Shown one piece after another: positions 47,275 through 55,338 of a DNA stretch of 64,000 nucleotides; the stretch's first letter is position 1, and each line of letters begins with the position of its first letter. The position numbers and the translations under genes are program-made. Origin of the DNA: Duganella callida (GTDB lineage Bacteria; Pseudomonadota; Gammaproteobacteria; Burkholderiales; Burkholderiaceae_D); assembly GCF_004614165.1 (NCBI RefSeq), contig NZ_SPVG01000146.1:1-64000 (forward strand). The letters run 5' to 3'. A model generated the notes under the pieces. The model made no database searches and had not been told where the DNA came from. It was given only the letters and a program-made list of their open reading frames with translations.

Positions 47275-47949
47275 ATGAAAAGTCTGGAAAACAGCACATC
47301 CCCCCTGCGTGGCCTGCTTGAGAACAACCGCCGCTGGGCCGAATCGGAAGTGGAGCGCGACCCCGAGTTCTTCCAGCGGCTGGCCAAACAGGCCGCGCCG
47401 GAATACCTGTGGATCGGTTGCTCGGACAGCCGCGTGCCGGCCAATGAACTGCTGGGCCTGGCGCCGGGCGACGTCTTCGTCCACCGCAACATCGCCAACG
47501 TGGTGGTGCATTCGGACCTGAACTGCCTCTCGGTGCTGCAGTTCGCCATCGAAGTGCTGAAGGTCAAGCACGTGATCATCGTCGGCCACTACGGCTGCAA
47601 GGGCGTGCACGCCGCCATGACCGGCACCCGCGTGGGCCTGGTCGACAACTGGCTGCGCCACATCCACGACGTGCACCAGAAGCATGAGCGCTACATGGGC
47701 ACCGTGCTGAACGAGCAAAAGCGTTCGGAGCGCCTGGTGGAGCTCAACGTGGTGGAGCAGGTGACCAACGTGGTGCACACCACCATCGTGCAGGATGCCT
47801 GGGACCGCGGCCAGGAACTGACCGTGCACGGCTGGGTCTACGGCATCAACGACGGCAAGCTGCAGGACATGGGCATCGCCATCAGCTCCCGCGACCAGCT
47901 GGCCCCGGCGGTGGCCAACCGTCTGGCCAAGTACGAAGTTCAGGCGTAA
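47275..47949 (+). CDS. can: Beta-class carbonic anhydrase
   Basis: The 224-residue protein has the zinc ligands of bacterial beta-CA: Cys49 and Asp51 in WIGCSDSRVPANELLGL, and His and Cys (about 105, 108) in IVGHYGCKGV. It hydrates CO2 to bicarbonate in the cytoplasm, supplying carboxylases. GAGAGGAG precedes the ATG at 47275. It follows dnaJ but is probably a separate unit, because a hairpin lies between them. Confidence 0.94.
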   Translation: MKSLENSTSPLRGLLENNRRWAESEVERDPEFFQRLAKQAAPEYLWIGCSDSRVPANELLGLAPGDVFVHRNIANVVVHSDLNCLSVLQFAIEVLKVKHVIIVGHYGCKGVHAAMTGTRVGLVDNWLRHIHDVHQKHERYMGTVLNEQKRSERLVELNVVEQVTNVVHTTIVQDAWDRGQELTVHGWVYGINDGKLQDMGIAISSRDQLAPAVANRLAKYEVQA

Positions 47950-47961
47950 GCAAAACCTCCC

Positions 47962-47985
47962 GCTCCGGCTATTCCTGGCCGGAGC
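47962..47985 (+). terminator. Hairpin downstream of the carbonic anhydrase gene
   Basis: GCTCCGGC (47962-47969), 8-nt loop, GCCGGAGC (47978-47985). A perfect 8-bp stem 13 bp past the stop, but without a clear T-run, so its activity as a terminator is uncertain. Confidence 0.4.
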
Positions 47986-48017
47986 AAATCCTGCCCGATC
48001 CCTCCGTGGTGCAAAAA

Positions 48018-48039
48018 TACGACTGACAGCACAGTCGTA
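48018..48039. promoter_or_regulatory. Operator-like palindrome upstream of a decayed HTH gene
   Basis: TACGACTG (48018-48025) and CAGTCGTA (48032-48039) are perfect inverted arms with a 6-bp spacer, 21 bp before the ATG of the HTH/ImmA-type remnant. Autoregulated antitoxin-like HTH genes carry such sites. Confidence 0.45.
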
Positions 48040-48060
48040 ATGAATTAATCTGTTTGCAAT

Positions 48061-48300
48061 ATGACTCACGCACTCGTTAATCCCAGTCTGATGAGTTGGT
48101 CTCGCCGCAGAGCCGGCCTGACTGAGGCCGAGGTCGCCTAAAACATTTCCGTTGATGAGGAAATGGTGATCGCATGGGAAAGCAGGGCAGAGTAAGCCGA
48201 CATTCCGCCAGGCCCAGATTTGGGCCAGTCTGGCCACGTTCCGTTTGGCTCTTTATTTTTGGAGCACGCTGCGCAGGAATATTTGCCCCTGCCTGATATT
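48061..48300 (+). pseudogene. Decayed HTH / ImmA-IrrE-type metallopeptidase gene (N-terminal part)
   Basis: From ATG 48061 the frame reads MTHALVNPSLMSWSRRRAGL, TEAEVA, stop, then MVIAWESRAE, stop, then SGHVPFGSLFLEH and EYLPLPDI. The family reads MTxALVNPxLLxWARERAGL...VxAWEsGxxxPTFRQAQxLAxxxHVPFGYLFL...LPIPDxRTV. The register matches, but two TAA codons interrupt it and similarity ends near 48300, where the metallopeptidase domain should begin. Such HTH-ImmA proteins are usually paired with a DUF4411/PIN toxin, which is absent. It sits in a 599-bp gap; 48301-48548 holds no gene I can defend. Confidence 0.65.
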
Positions 48301-48548
48301 GGATGTCGGTGATAGGCAGTACCGGAATTTCCAGCGTCGCACCATCCGGTAAACGCCGCGACGAAAACCTGTGTAAAGAATTCGGCTTGGATTGGATGAA
48401 CACTTTTGATCTTCTGTATCGACTGGAAGCCAGGTTTGTTCTTCCTCGCTAGGCATCAAATCCCGCATATCGATATCAAATAAGCTTCGTTTTCTAAACG
48501 GGGACGGCGGCATAGACTGTATCGCACATCTTTTCATGAGAGTGCGTC

Positions 48549-49418
48549 ATGGCTGCCGTTCTTCAGGATTCCTTACAGGTCGAGTTGTTCGATGCGCCGC
48601 TGGGCGCCGAAGTGATCGGGCTCGATCTGAATCGCCCGCTGTCGCAGCGGGATTTTCAGCGTATCCACAAGGCGCATCTCGATCACCATCTGCTGGTGTT
48701 CCGCGGCCAGCGCATCTCGCCTCAGCAGCAGGTCGATTTCAGCCGCCGTTTCGGGCCGTTGCAGATCCATGTGCTGCGCAATTTCCAGCTGCCCTCCCAC
48801 CCGGAGGTGCTGATCATTTCCAATATCATCGAGGACGGCAAGCCGGTCGGTCTCGGCGACGCCGGCCACTTCTGGCATTCCGATCTGTCGTACAAGGAGG
48901 CGCCCAGCCTGGGCTCGATGCTGCACGCGCAGGAATTGCCGGCCGAAGGCGGCGATACCTTGTTCGCGAACATGCATCTGGCCCACGACACGCTGCCGGC
49001 CGCGCTGCGCAATGCGGTGCAGGGCCTGCGTGCCGAGCACAGTTATCTGGCCCAGTACGAGGAGCTGCGCCGCCGCAGCCCGTTCCGTCCCGCGTTGACG
49101 CAGGCGCAGATCGATGAGGTCAGGCCGGTACTGCATCCGGTCGTGCGCACCCATCCGGAGACGGGCCGCAAGGCGTTGTTCGTCAGCGAGCATTTCACAA
49201 CGCGCATCGTTGGTCTCGCCGAAGCCGAAAGCAGGGCGCTGCTGGCCGAACTGTTCGCGCACAGCGTCAAGCCGGAACATGTCTACCGCCACCGCTGGCA
49301 GCCGCATGACATGGTGTTCTGGGATAACCGCTCGCTGATGCATCTGGCGGCCGGCACGCCCGATCACCTGCGCCGCAAGCTGTACCGCACCACCATTGAA
49401 GGCGATGTGCCTTTCTAA
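48549..49418 (+). CDS. TauD/TfdA family Fe(II)/2-oxoglutarate dioxygenase
   Basis: The 289-residue protein has the TauD fold: the iron facial triad HxD in HFWHSDLSYKE and a distal His in LMHLAAGTPDHLRR, with a following Arg for 2-oxoglutarate. Members split taurine, sulfate esters, 2,4-D and related compounds. It is the first gene of a unit with an ABC importer (substrate-binding protein 16 bp downstream, then ATPase and permease with 4-bp overlaps), the gene order of tauABCD-like loci. The substrate is therefore probably an organosulfonate or sulfate ester (inference). Confidence 0.88.
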   Translation: MAAVLQDSLQVELFDAPLGAEVIGLDLNRPLSQRDFQRIHKAHLDHHLLVFRGQRISPQQQVDFSRRFGPLQIHVLRNFQLPSHPEVLIISNIIEDGKPVGLGDAGHFWHSDLSYKEAPSLGSMLHAQELPAEGGDTLFANMHLAHDTLPAALRNAVQGLRAEHSYLAQYEELRRRSPFRPALTQAQIDEVRPVLHPVVRTHPETGRKALFVSEHFTTRIVGLAEAESRALLAELFAHSVKPEHVYRHRWQPHDMVFWDNRSLMHLAAGTPDHLRRKLYRTTIEGDVPF

Positions 49419-49434
49419 CCGTCAGAGGATATCC

Positions 49435-50430
49435 ATGTTCCGATTCACCGCCGCTGCCCTGGCCCTGAGCCTCGCCGTCGCCAATCCCGCGCAGGCCGAA
49501 GGCCGCATCCGCATCGCCGAGCAGTTCGGCGTGGTGTATTTGCTGCTCAATGTGGTACAGGATCAACAGCTGATCGAGAAGCAGGGCAAAAAGCTGGGCC
49601 TCGACATCAAGGTCGAACGCACGCAGTTGTCGGGCGGCTCGGCGGTGAACGATGCCTTGCTGTCGGGCGCCATCGATATCGCCGGCGCCGGCGTCGGGCC
49701 GCTGCTGACCATCTGGGACCGCACCAATGGCAAACAGAATGTGAAGGGCGTGGCGTCGCTGGGCAGCTTCCCTTACTACCTGGTCAGCACCAATCCCAAG
49801 GTGAAGACCATCGCCGACCTCAGCGAGAAGGACCGCATCGCGCTGCCGGCGGTGACGGTGTCGGTGCAGTCACGCATCCTGCAGTACGCGGCAGCGAAGC
49901 AGTGGGGCGACAAGGAGTTCGCGCGGCTCGATCGATATACGCAGACCCTGCCGCATCCGGATGCGGCGGCGGCGCTGATCGCCGGCGGCACCGAGATCAA
50001 CGGCCACTTCGGCAATCCGCCGTTCCAGGAGCAGGAGCTGGCGGGTAATCCGAATGCGCATATCGTGCTGAATTCCTATGATGTGCTGGGCGGCCCGAGT
50101 TCCGCCACGGTGTTGTACGCCACCGAGAAATTCCGCAACGAGAATCCCAAGACTTACCGCGCCTTCACCGCCGCGCTGGCGGAAGCGGCGCAGTACATCA
50201 GCAGGAATCCGGAAGCGGCGGCCGATACCTATCTGCGCGTCAGCAAGGCCAGGGTGGATCGTGAGCTGCTGCTGAAGATCATCAGGAACCCGCAGGTGAA
50301 TTTCAGCGTGGCGCCGCAGAACACCTATGGTCTGGCGCAGTTCCTGTACCGCGTCGGCGCCATCAAGAAGCAGCCGGCCAGCTGGCGCGATTATTTCTTT
50401 GACGATCCTGTGATCGCAGCCGGATCATGA
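49435..50430 (+). CDS. ABC transporter substrate-binding protein (TauA/SsuA/NMT1-like)
   Basis: The 331-residue protein has a signal peptide (to about residue 20, PAQA-EG) and the two-lobe NitT/TauT binding fold, with LSGGSAVNDALLSGAIDIAGAGVG and LPHPDAAAALIAGGTEINGHFGNPPF. It would bind the substrate of the neighbouring dioxygenase in the periplasm. The start at 49435 follows AGAGGATATCC. Its stop overlaps the ATG of the ATPase gene by 4 nt. Confidence 0.88.
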   Translation: MFRFTAAALALSLAVANPAQAEGRIRIAEQFGVVYLLLNVVQDQQLIEKQGKKLGLDIKVERTQLSGGSAVNDALLSGAIDIAGAGVGPLLTIWDRTNGKQNVKGVASLGSFPYYLVSTNPKVKTIADLSEKDRIALPAVTVSVQSRILQYAAAKQWGDKEFARLDRYTQTLPHPDAAAALIAGGTEINGHFGNPPFQEQELAGNPNAHIVLNSYDVLGGPSSATVLYATEKFRNENPKTYRAFTAALAEAAQYISRNPEAAADTYLRVSKARVDRELLLKIIRNPQVNFSVAPQNTYGLAQFLYRVGAIKKQPASWRDYFFDDPVIAAGS

Positions 50431-51278
50431 GTCTGCAGATTGTCAGTCCGACCGGCGGCATCGCACCGCTGCTGCGCGCGGAAGGCGTCAGCCTGGAATA
50501 TGGCAGTACGCGCGCCACGCACAATGTCAGCTTCGATGTCTACCGCGGCGACCGGTTCGTGCTGCTCGGACCTTCCGGCTGCGGCAAGTCCTCGCTGCTG
50601 AAGGCAGCGGCCGGCTTCGTGCGCCCCCGTGCCGGCAGCATCAGCATCAACGGCGCGCCGGTCGACGGGCCGGGGCCGGACCGCATCGTGGTGTTCCAGG
50701 AATTCGACCAGCTGCCGCCGTGGAAATCGGTGCTGGAGAATGTGATGTTCCCGCTGCTGATGACCAAACGCGTCAGCCGCCACGAGGCGGCCGAGCGGGC
50801 GGCGCACTGGATCGCCAGGGTGGGGCTGGGCGGATTCGAACATGCGCATCCGCACACGCTGTCCGGCGGCATGAAGCAGCGCGTGGCCATCGCCCGCGCA
50901 CTGGCGATGCAGCCCGATGTGCTGTTGATGGACGAACCGTTCGCCGCGCTCGACGCGCTCACGCGCCGCAAGATGCAGGAAGAACTGGGACGCCTGTGGG
51001 AAGAGCTGCGCTTCACGCTGCTGTTCGTCACGCACTCGATCGAAGAGGCGCTGGTGGTCGGCAACCGCATCCTGCTGCTGTCGCCGCATCCGGGGCAGGT
51101 GCGGGCGGAGCTGAACAGCCACCAGTTCGACCTGGCCAGCGCCGGCAGCCCTGAATTCCAGGCCGCCACGCAACGCATCCACAACCTGCTGTTCAACCCT
51201 GTCGGACCCGCGCAGGCGGCTACCCATGCTGAGCGTGCCGGGCAAGCGGCATCGCCTGACTGGAGCGCCGCGCCATGA
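50427..51278 (+). CDS. ABC transporter ATPase (TauB/SsuB-like)
   Basis: The 283-residue nucleotide-binding subunit has Walker A GPSGCGKSS, Q-loop FQEFDQLPPW, signature LSGGMKQR, Walker B VLLMDEPFAALD and switch His in VTHSIEEAL. It drives import with the permease at 51275. It overlaps both neighbours by 4 nt. The C-terminus is longer than usual by about 25 residues (PAQAATHAERAGQ...). Confidence 0.9.
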   Translation: MSLQIVSPTGGIAPLLRAEGVSLEYGSTRATHNVSFDVYRGDRFVLLGPSGCGKSSLLKAAAGFVRPRAGSISINGAPVDGPGPDRIVVFQEFDQLPPWKSVLENVMFPLLMTKRVSRHEAAERAAHWIARVGLGGFEHAHPHTLSGGMKQRVAIARALAMQPDVLLMDEPFAALDALTRRKMQEELGRLWEELRFTLLFVTHSIEEALVVGNRILLLSPHPGQVRAELNSHQFDLASAGSPEFQAATQRIHNLLFNPVGPAQAATHAERAGQAASPDWSAAP

Positions 51279-52153
51279 GTCTCATCCTCGACCCGCCGAT
51301 CCGCCAGGAATACGAATACACCGTCGCGCCGCCAGTGCTGCGCGCAGCCGGGCCCCGACTGCCGCTGGTACGGCGCGTTTGGCAGCAAGCCTGGCTGCGC
51401 AAGTTGCTGATCCTGGTCCTGCTGGCCATCGCCTGGGAAGCCGTCGCGCGCTGGCAGGCCAATGATCTGCTGCTGCCGGGCTTCGTGCAGACTACGGAAG
51501 CTTTTTTCCAGGGCATCGCCAGCGGCGAACTGCTGGCGCGGGTGCGCATCACGCTGGCGGTGCTGCTGCAAGGCTACGTGGCCGGCATTGTTGCGGCCTT
51601 CGCGCTGACCGCGCTGGCCGCCTCCACCCGCATCGGCCGCGATTTGCTGGAAACCCTGACCGCCATGTTCAACCCACTGCCGGCCATCGCCTTGCTGCCG
51701 TTGGCGCTGCTCTGGTTCGGCCTGGGCAAGGCCAGCCTGCTGTTCGTGATCGTCCACGCCGTGCTGTGGCCGCTGGCGCTGGGCGCCTCTGCCGGCTTCC
51801 AGGCCGTGCCGGAAACCTTGCGCATGGCCGGCCGCAATTACGGCTTGCATGGTCTGCGGCTGGTGCTGCACATCCTGGTACCCGCCGCGCTGCCATCCAT
51901 CCTGTCCGGCCTGAAGATCGGCTGGGCCTTCGCCTGGCGCACGCTGATCGCGGCCGAACTAGTGTTCGGCACCACCAATGGCCAGGGCGGGCTGGGCTGG
52001 TACATTTTCCAGAACCGCAACGAGCTGTACACCGACAAGGTTTTCGCCGGCCTGGCCGCCGTCATCCTGATCGGCCTACTGGCGGAAAACGTGGTATTCC
52101 GTCCACTGGAAACGATTACCGTGCGCCGCTGGGGTATGCAAGGGCAGGTGTGA
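51275..52153 (+). CDS. ABC transporter permease (TauC/SsuC-like)
   Basis: The 292-residue protein has about six membrane segments and the BPD_transp_1 EAA-type loop (MAGRNYGLHGLRLVLHILVP). It forms the channel with the ATPase. It ends the dioxygenase-ABC unit; about 110 bp separate it from the nasT gene, and no terminator is obvious in that gap. Confidence 0.9.
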   Translation: MSLILDPPIRQEYEYTVAPPVLRAAGPRLPLVRRVWQQAWLRKLLILVLLAIAWEAVARWQANDLLLPGFVQTTEAFFQGIASGELLARVRITLAVLLQGYVAGIVAAFALTALAASTRIGRDLLETLTAMFNPLPAIALLPLALLWFGLGKASLLFVIVHAVLWPLALGASAGFQAVPETLRMAGRNYGLHGLRLVLHILVPAALPSILSGLKIGWAFAWRTLIAAELVFGTTNGQGGLGWYIFQNRNELYTDKVFAGLAAVILIGLLAENVVFRPLETITVRRWGMQGQV

Positions 52154-52265
52154 CGCTGGCAGTATGCGGGACTTGTGCCGTAGAATCTGCGCATGCACAT
52201 CCAAATTACTGGAGTGATTCTTGCTTGCTGCAGAGTCATGTCCCCCTCTCATGCGTAAGCCGGCC

Positions 52266-52883
52266 ATGCCCAATCTGCGTATCGTTGTCGTCAATACTGT
52301 CATCCATGATGAGAGTGACGAGGCGCTGCACGCGCAGGCGGAGCGCGCGCGCGTGCTGCGTATCGGCCTGCTGGAAGCCGGCTACGACATCATCGCCTCG
52401 CTGCCGCCCGATATGTATTTGCCGGACCGCATCGCCCAGCTGCAGCCCGACATGATCATCGTCGACGCCGAGTCGGACGCGCGCGACGTGCTGGAGCATA
52501 TCGTCATCGCCACCCGCGACGAGCGCCGCCCCATCGTCATGTTCACCGAGAGCGAGGATGCCGAGAGCATGGAGGCGGCGGTGGAAGCGGGCGTCTCCGC
52601 CTACATCGTGGCCGGCCTGCAGAGCGAGCGCATCAAGCCGGTGCTGCAGGTGGCGCTGGCCCGCTTCAAGCGCGAGCAGAAGTTGCTGGACGAGCTCTCC
52701 GATACCAAGAGCAAACTGGCCGAGCGCAAGGTGATCGAGAAGGCCAAGGGGCTGTTGATGCAGCGCCAGGGCTTCAGCGAGGACCAGGCTTACCAGAAGC
52801 TGCGCTCGATGGCCATGAGCAAGAACCTCAAGCTGTCGGAAGTGGCCCAGCGCATCCTCGACGTGGAAGACTTGCTGGGCTAA
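52266..52883 (+). CDS. nasT: NasT-type ANTAR-domain antiterminator
   Basis: The product is about 205 residues. An N-terminal receiver-like domain keeps PDMIIVDAESDARD, with Asp at the usual site, but the acidic pair (VVVNTV) and the conserved Lys (SAYIVAGLQ) are missing, so phosphorylation is doubtful. The C-terminal ANTAR domain (about 143-200) has KLAERKVIEKAKGLLMQRQG and EDQAYQKLRSMAM. NasT binds hexaloop hairpins in nitrate-gene leaders and prevents termination; in known systems NasS holds it inactive without nitrate. Two such leaders follow (52992, 56379). No NasS gene is adjacent. An alternative start is ATG 52251. Confidence 0.85.
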   Translation: MPNLRIVVVNTVIHDESDEALHAQAERARVLRIGLLEAGYDIIASLPPDMYLPDRIAQLQPDMIIVDAESDARDVLEHIVIATRDERRPIVMFTESEDAESMEAAVEAGVSAYIVAGLQSERIKPVLQVALARFKREQKLLDELSDTKSKLAERKVIEKAKGLLMQRQGFSEDQAYQKLRSMAMSKNLKLSEVAQRILDVEDLLG

Positions 52884-52887
52884 AAAG

Positions 52888-52931
52888 ATGCACGATCATG
52901 ATGCGCCGCGCGATTGCGGTGCATTTTTTTT
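52888..52931 (+). terminator. Candidate terminator after nasT
   Basis: ATGCAC (52888-52893) pairs with GTGCAT (52919-52924), enclosing a GC-rich smaller stem, and is followed by a T-run (52924-52931). It would separate nasT from the sigma-54 promoter of the nitrate-transport operon. Confidence 0.6.
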
Positions 52932-52964
52932 GCCCGGATGCCGCTCTTTCCCTCTGTAAACAAG

Positions 52965-52981
52965 CTGGCACGGTCATTGCA
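52965..52981 (+). promoter_or_regulatory. Sigma-54 promoter of the nitrate ABC importer operon
   Basis: CTGGCACGGTCATTGCA matches the -24/-12 consensus (TGGCACG-N4-TTGCA) exactly, with the conserved GG and GC 12 bp apart. Transcription should start about 52990, right before the leader hairpins. RpoN promoters of nitrate genes are normally activated by NtrC. Confidence 0.88.
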
Positions 52982-52991
52982 TAGTCCTGTG

Positions 52992-53055
52992 CAAGCGCAA
53001 TGATGCGTTGATGCGCCTCGCCAACGGCGGCGGGGCCCACAGGACAACGGCGTCC
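52992..53055 (+). promoter_or_regulatory. ANTAR-responsive leader hairpins 1 (before the nitrate importer)
   Basis: There are three stem-loops with six-base loops that have A at position 1 and G at position 4. They are CAAGCGC-[AATGAT]-GCGTTG (52992-53010), CCTCGCC-[AACGGC]-GGCGGGG (53016-53035) and GGAC-[AACGGC]-GTCC (53042-53055). The last overlaps the 5' arm of the terminator at 53050. This is the published ANTAR target design: two hexaloop hairpins, the second competing with a terminator. Binding of NasT would favour the hairpins and let transcription continue. Confidence 0.75.
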
Positions 53056-53096
53056 ACCGGTCACGAATCCGTTCGTGAGGGTGGACGCTTTTTTTT
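53050..53096 (+). terminator. Leader terminator 1
   Basis: GCGTCCACC (53050-53058) pairs with GGTGGACGC (53080-53088). An inner stem TCACGAA/TTCGTGA extends it, and eight T follow (53089-53096). Its 5' arm shares GCGTCC with the last ANTAR hairpin, so the two are mutually exclusive. Confidence 0.88.
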
Positions 53097-53131
53097 GGCC
53101 GATAGTTAGCGACGACTACAAAGGGATAGCC

Positions 53132-54406
53132 ATGAAATACAAGCAGCTGAAAGCGGAAAGCACTTTGCCAGGCGACATCAGTATCAAGCGCAGGAAAATC
53201 ATTCAAGCGGCGGGTCTTTTAGCGGGAGGAAGCATGTTGGGATTGGCAACAGGTGGTGTGTGGGCGGCGGGTTCGGACAAACCGGAAAAGGAAGAAATCA
53301 GGATCGGCTTCATCCCGCTGACCGACTGCGCCTCCGTCGTCATGGCGTCGGTGCTGGGCTTCGACAAGAAGTACGGCGTTAAATTTGTACTGAGCAAGGA
53401 GGCATCCTGGGCCGGCGTGCGCGACAAGCTGGCCAACGGCGACCTTGACGCCGCACACGTGCTGTACGGCCTGCTGTACGGCGTGCAGATGGGCATAGGC
53501 GCGCAGAAAAAGGACATGGCGGTCCTGATGAGCCTGAACAACAACGGCCAGGCCATCACCCTGTCGAAAAAGCTGGCCGACAAGGGCGCCGTCGATGGCG
53601 CCTCGCTGTACAAGCTGATGCAGACCGACAAGCGCGACTACACCTTCGCCCAGACCTTCCCGACCGGCACCCACGCCATGTGGCTGTACTACTGGCTGGC
53701 CGCCAACGGCATCAATCCGATGAAGGACGCCAAGGTGATCACCGTGCCGCCGCCGCAGATGGTGGCCAATATGCGCGTCGGCAACATGGATGGTTTCTGC
53801 GTCGGTGAACCGTGGGGCCACCGCGCCATCATGGACGGCGTCGGCATCACCGCCGTCACCACCCAGGACATCTGGAAGGATCACCCGGAGAAGGTATTGG
53901 GCTGCACGCTGGAGTTCGCGAAAAAATACCCGAACACCTGCCGCGCCATGATGGCCGCCATTCTCGAAGCCGGCAAATGGATCGATTCCTCGCTGGCCAA
54001 CAAGAACAAGATGGCGGAAACCATCGCCGACAAATCCTATGTCAACACCAGCAAGGACGCGATCGACCAGCGCATCATGGGCCGCTACCAGAATGGCCTG
54101 GGCAAGACCTGGGACGACCCGAACCACATGAAGTTCTACAACGACGGCGCCGTCAACTTCCCCTATCTGTCGGACGGCATGTGGTTCATGACCCAGCATC
54201 GCCGCTGGGGCCTGCTGAAGGACGATCCCGACTACCTGGCGGTGGCCACTTCGGTCAACCAGATCGAGCTGTACAAGGATGCGGCCACCATGACCAAAAC
54301 CCCCGTACCCAAGAGCCCTTTACGCACTTCGAAATTGATGGATGGTTCCGTGTGGGACGGCAAGAACCCGAAAGCGTTCGCCGCCTCGTTCAAGATCAAA
54401 GCCTGA
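53132..54406 (+). CDS. nasF: Nitrate-binding protein of the CmpA/NrtA family
   Basis: The 424-residue protein binds nitrate or nitrite in the periplasm. The N-terminus has a Tat-like signal (SIKRRKIIQAAGLLAGGSML). It then has the NrtA core with IRIGFIPLTDCASVVMA, LANGDLDAAHVLYGLLYG, FPTGTHAMWLYYWLAANGI and FCVGEPWGHRAI. The start at 53132 has AAAGGGATAGCC. It is the first gene after leader 1 and is followed by permease and ATPase genes. The export signal shows it is not the cytoplasmic NasS sensor, which belongs to the same family. Confidence 0.9.
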   Translation: MKYKQLKAESTLPGDISIKRRKIIQAAGLLAGGSMLGLATGGVWAAGSDKPEKEEIRIGFIPLTDCASVVMASVLGFDKKYGVKFVLSKEASWAGVRDKLANGDLDAAHVLYGLLYGVQMGIGAQKKDMAVLMSLNNNGQAITLSKKLADKGAVDGASLYKLMQTDKRDYTFAQTFPTGTHAMWLYYWLAANGINPMKDAKVITVPPPQMVANMRVGNMDGFCVGEPWGHRAIMDGVGITAVTTQDIWKDHPEKVLGCTLEFAKKYPNTCRAMMAAILEAGKWIDSSLANKNKMAETIADKSYVNTSKDAIDQRIMGRYQNGLGKTWDDPNHMKFYNDGAVNFPYLSDGMWFMTQHRRWGLLKDDPDYLAVATSVNQIELYKDAATMTKTPVPKSPLRTSKLMDGSVWDGKNPKAFAASFKIKA

Positions 54407-54421
54407 TAACAGGAGGATGCC

Positions 54422-55327
54422 ATGAACGCCTTGCTCAAACCCGATAGCGCGGAGCCGGAGGCCGCCGGCGCCGCGCCTGCCGCTTCGCCTTCCAGCCGCC
54501 GTCCGCGCCGTCCGCTGGCGGCAAACGGCACCGCCCGCGCGCGCAGGCAGGTCTCCGCCACCGCGCTGAAAATCGTCGCGCCACTGGTGGGCGCGGCGCT
54601 GCTGGTGCTGATCTGGCAGCTGATCACGGTGAACAACAGCAGCTTCCCCACGCCGGCCGTCACGTTTGCGGAAGCGGTCAAACTGTTCTCCGATCCGTTC
54701 TACCGCAACAGCCCGAACGACCAGGGCATAGGCTGGAATCTGCTGGCGTCGTTGCAGCGTGTGGGCGTGGGCTTCGGTCTGGCGGCGCTGGTCGGCATTC
54801 CGCTCGGCTTCCTGGTCGGACGCGTGCAGTTTTTCGGCGCCATGTTCAGTCCCATTATCAGCCTGCTCAAGCCGGTGTCGCCGCTGGCCTGGCTGCCTAT
54901 CGGCCTGCTGGTGTTCAAGTCGGCCAATCCGGCGGCGATCTGGTCGATCTTCATCTGCTCGATCTGGCCGATGATCATCAACACCGCCGTCGGCGTGCAG
55001 CGCGTGCCGCAGGATTACATGAACGTGGCGCGCGTGCTGAACCTGTCGGAATGGAAGGTGCTGACCAAGATCCTGCTGCCGTCGGCGCTGCCCTACATCC
55101 TGACCGGCGTGCGGCTGTCGATCGGCACCGCGTGGCTGGTGATCGTCGCGGCCGAGATGCTGACCGGCGGCGTGGGCATCGGTTTCTGGGTGTGGGATGA
55201 GTGGAACAACCTGAATGTCCCGCACATCATCATCGCCATCGCGGCGATCGGTGTGGTCGGACTGCTGCTGGAGCAGGCGCTGATGGCGCTGGCCCGTGCC
55301 TTCACCTACGAACAAGTATCCAACTGA
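54422..55327 (+). CDS. nasE: Nitrate ABC transporter permease
   Basis: The 301-residue membrane subunit has a long basic, Pro/Ala-rich cytoplasmic tail (1-45), then about six helices and the EAA-loop in MNVARVLNLSEWKVLTKILLPSALP. It matches NrtB/NtrB of nitrate importers. It lies between the binding protein (15 bp) and the ATPase (11 bp) and shares their control by sigma-54 and the ANTAR leader. Confidence 0.9.
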   Translation: MNALLKPDSAEPEAAGAAPAASPSSRRPRRPLAANGTARARRQVSATALKIVAPLVGAALLVLIWQLITVNNSSFPTPAVTFAEAVKLFSDPFYRNSPNDQGIGWNLLASLQRVGVGFGLAALVGIPLGFLVGRVQFFGAMFSPIISLLKPVSPLAWLPIGLLVFKSANPAAIWSIFICSIWPMIINTAVGVQRVPQDYMNVARVLNLSEWKVLTKILLPSALPYILTGVRLSIGTAWLVIVAAEMLTGGVGIGFWVWDEWNNLNVPHIIIAIAAIGVVGLLLEQALMALARAFTYEQVSN

Positions 55328-55338
55328 GGAGCGGCGTC

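Noticed and set aside
48253-48537. Minus-strand frames (94 and 108 codons) to the right of the HTH/ImmA remnant, with a segment reading LPDGATLEIPVLPITDI
   Set aside because: The segment looks protein-like and could be another gene fossil, but it spans two frames, partly overlaps the remnant, and I could not tie it to a family. Not listed as a feature.
53132-54406. Considered as NasS, the cytoplasmic nitrate sensor
   Set aside because: The N-terminus is an export signal of Tat-like type and the gene is followed by permease and ATPase genes, so it is the importer's binding protein.
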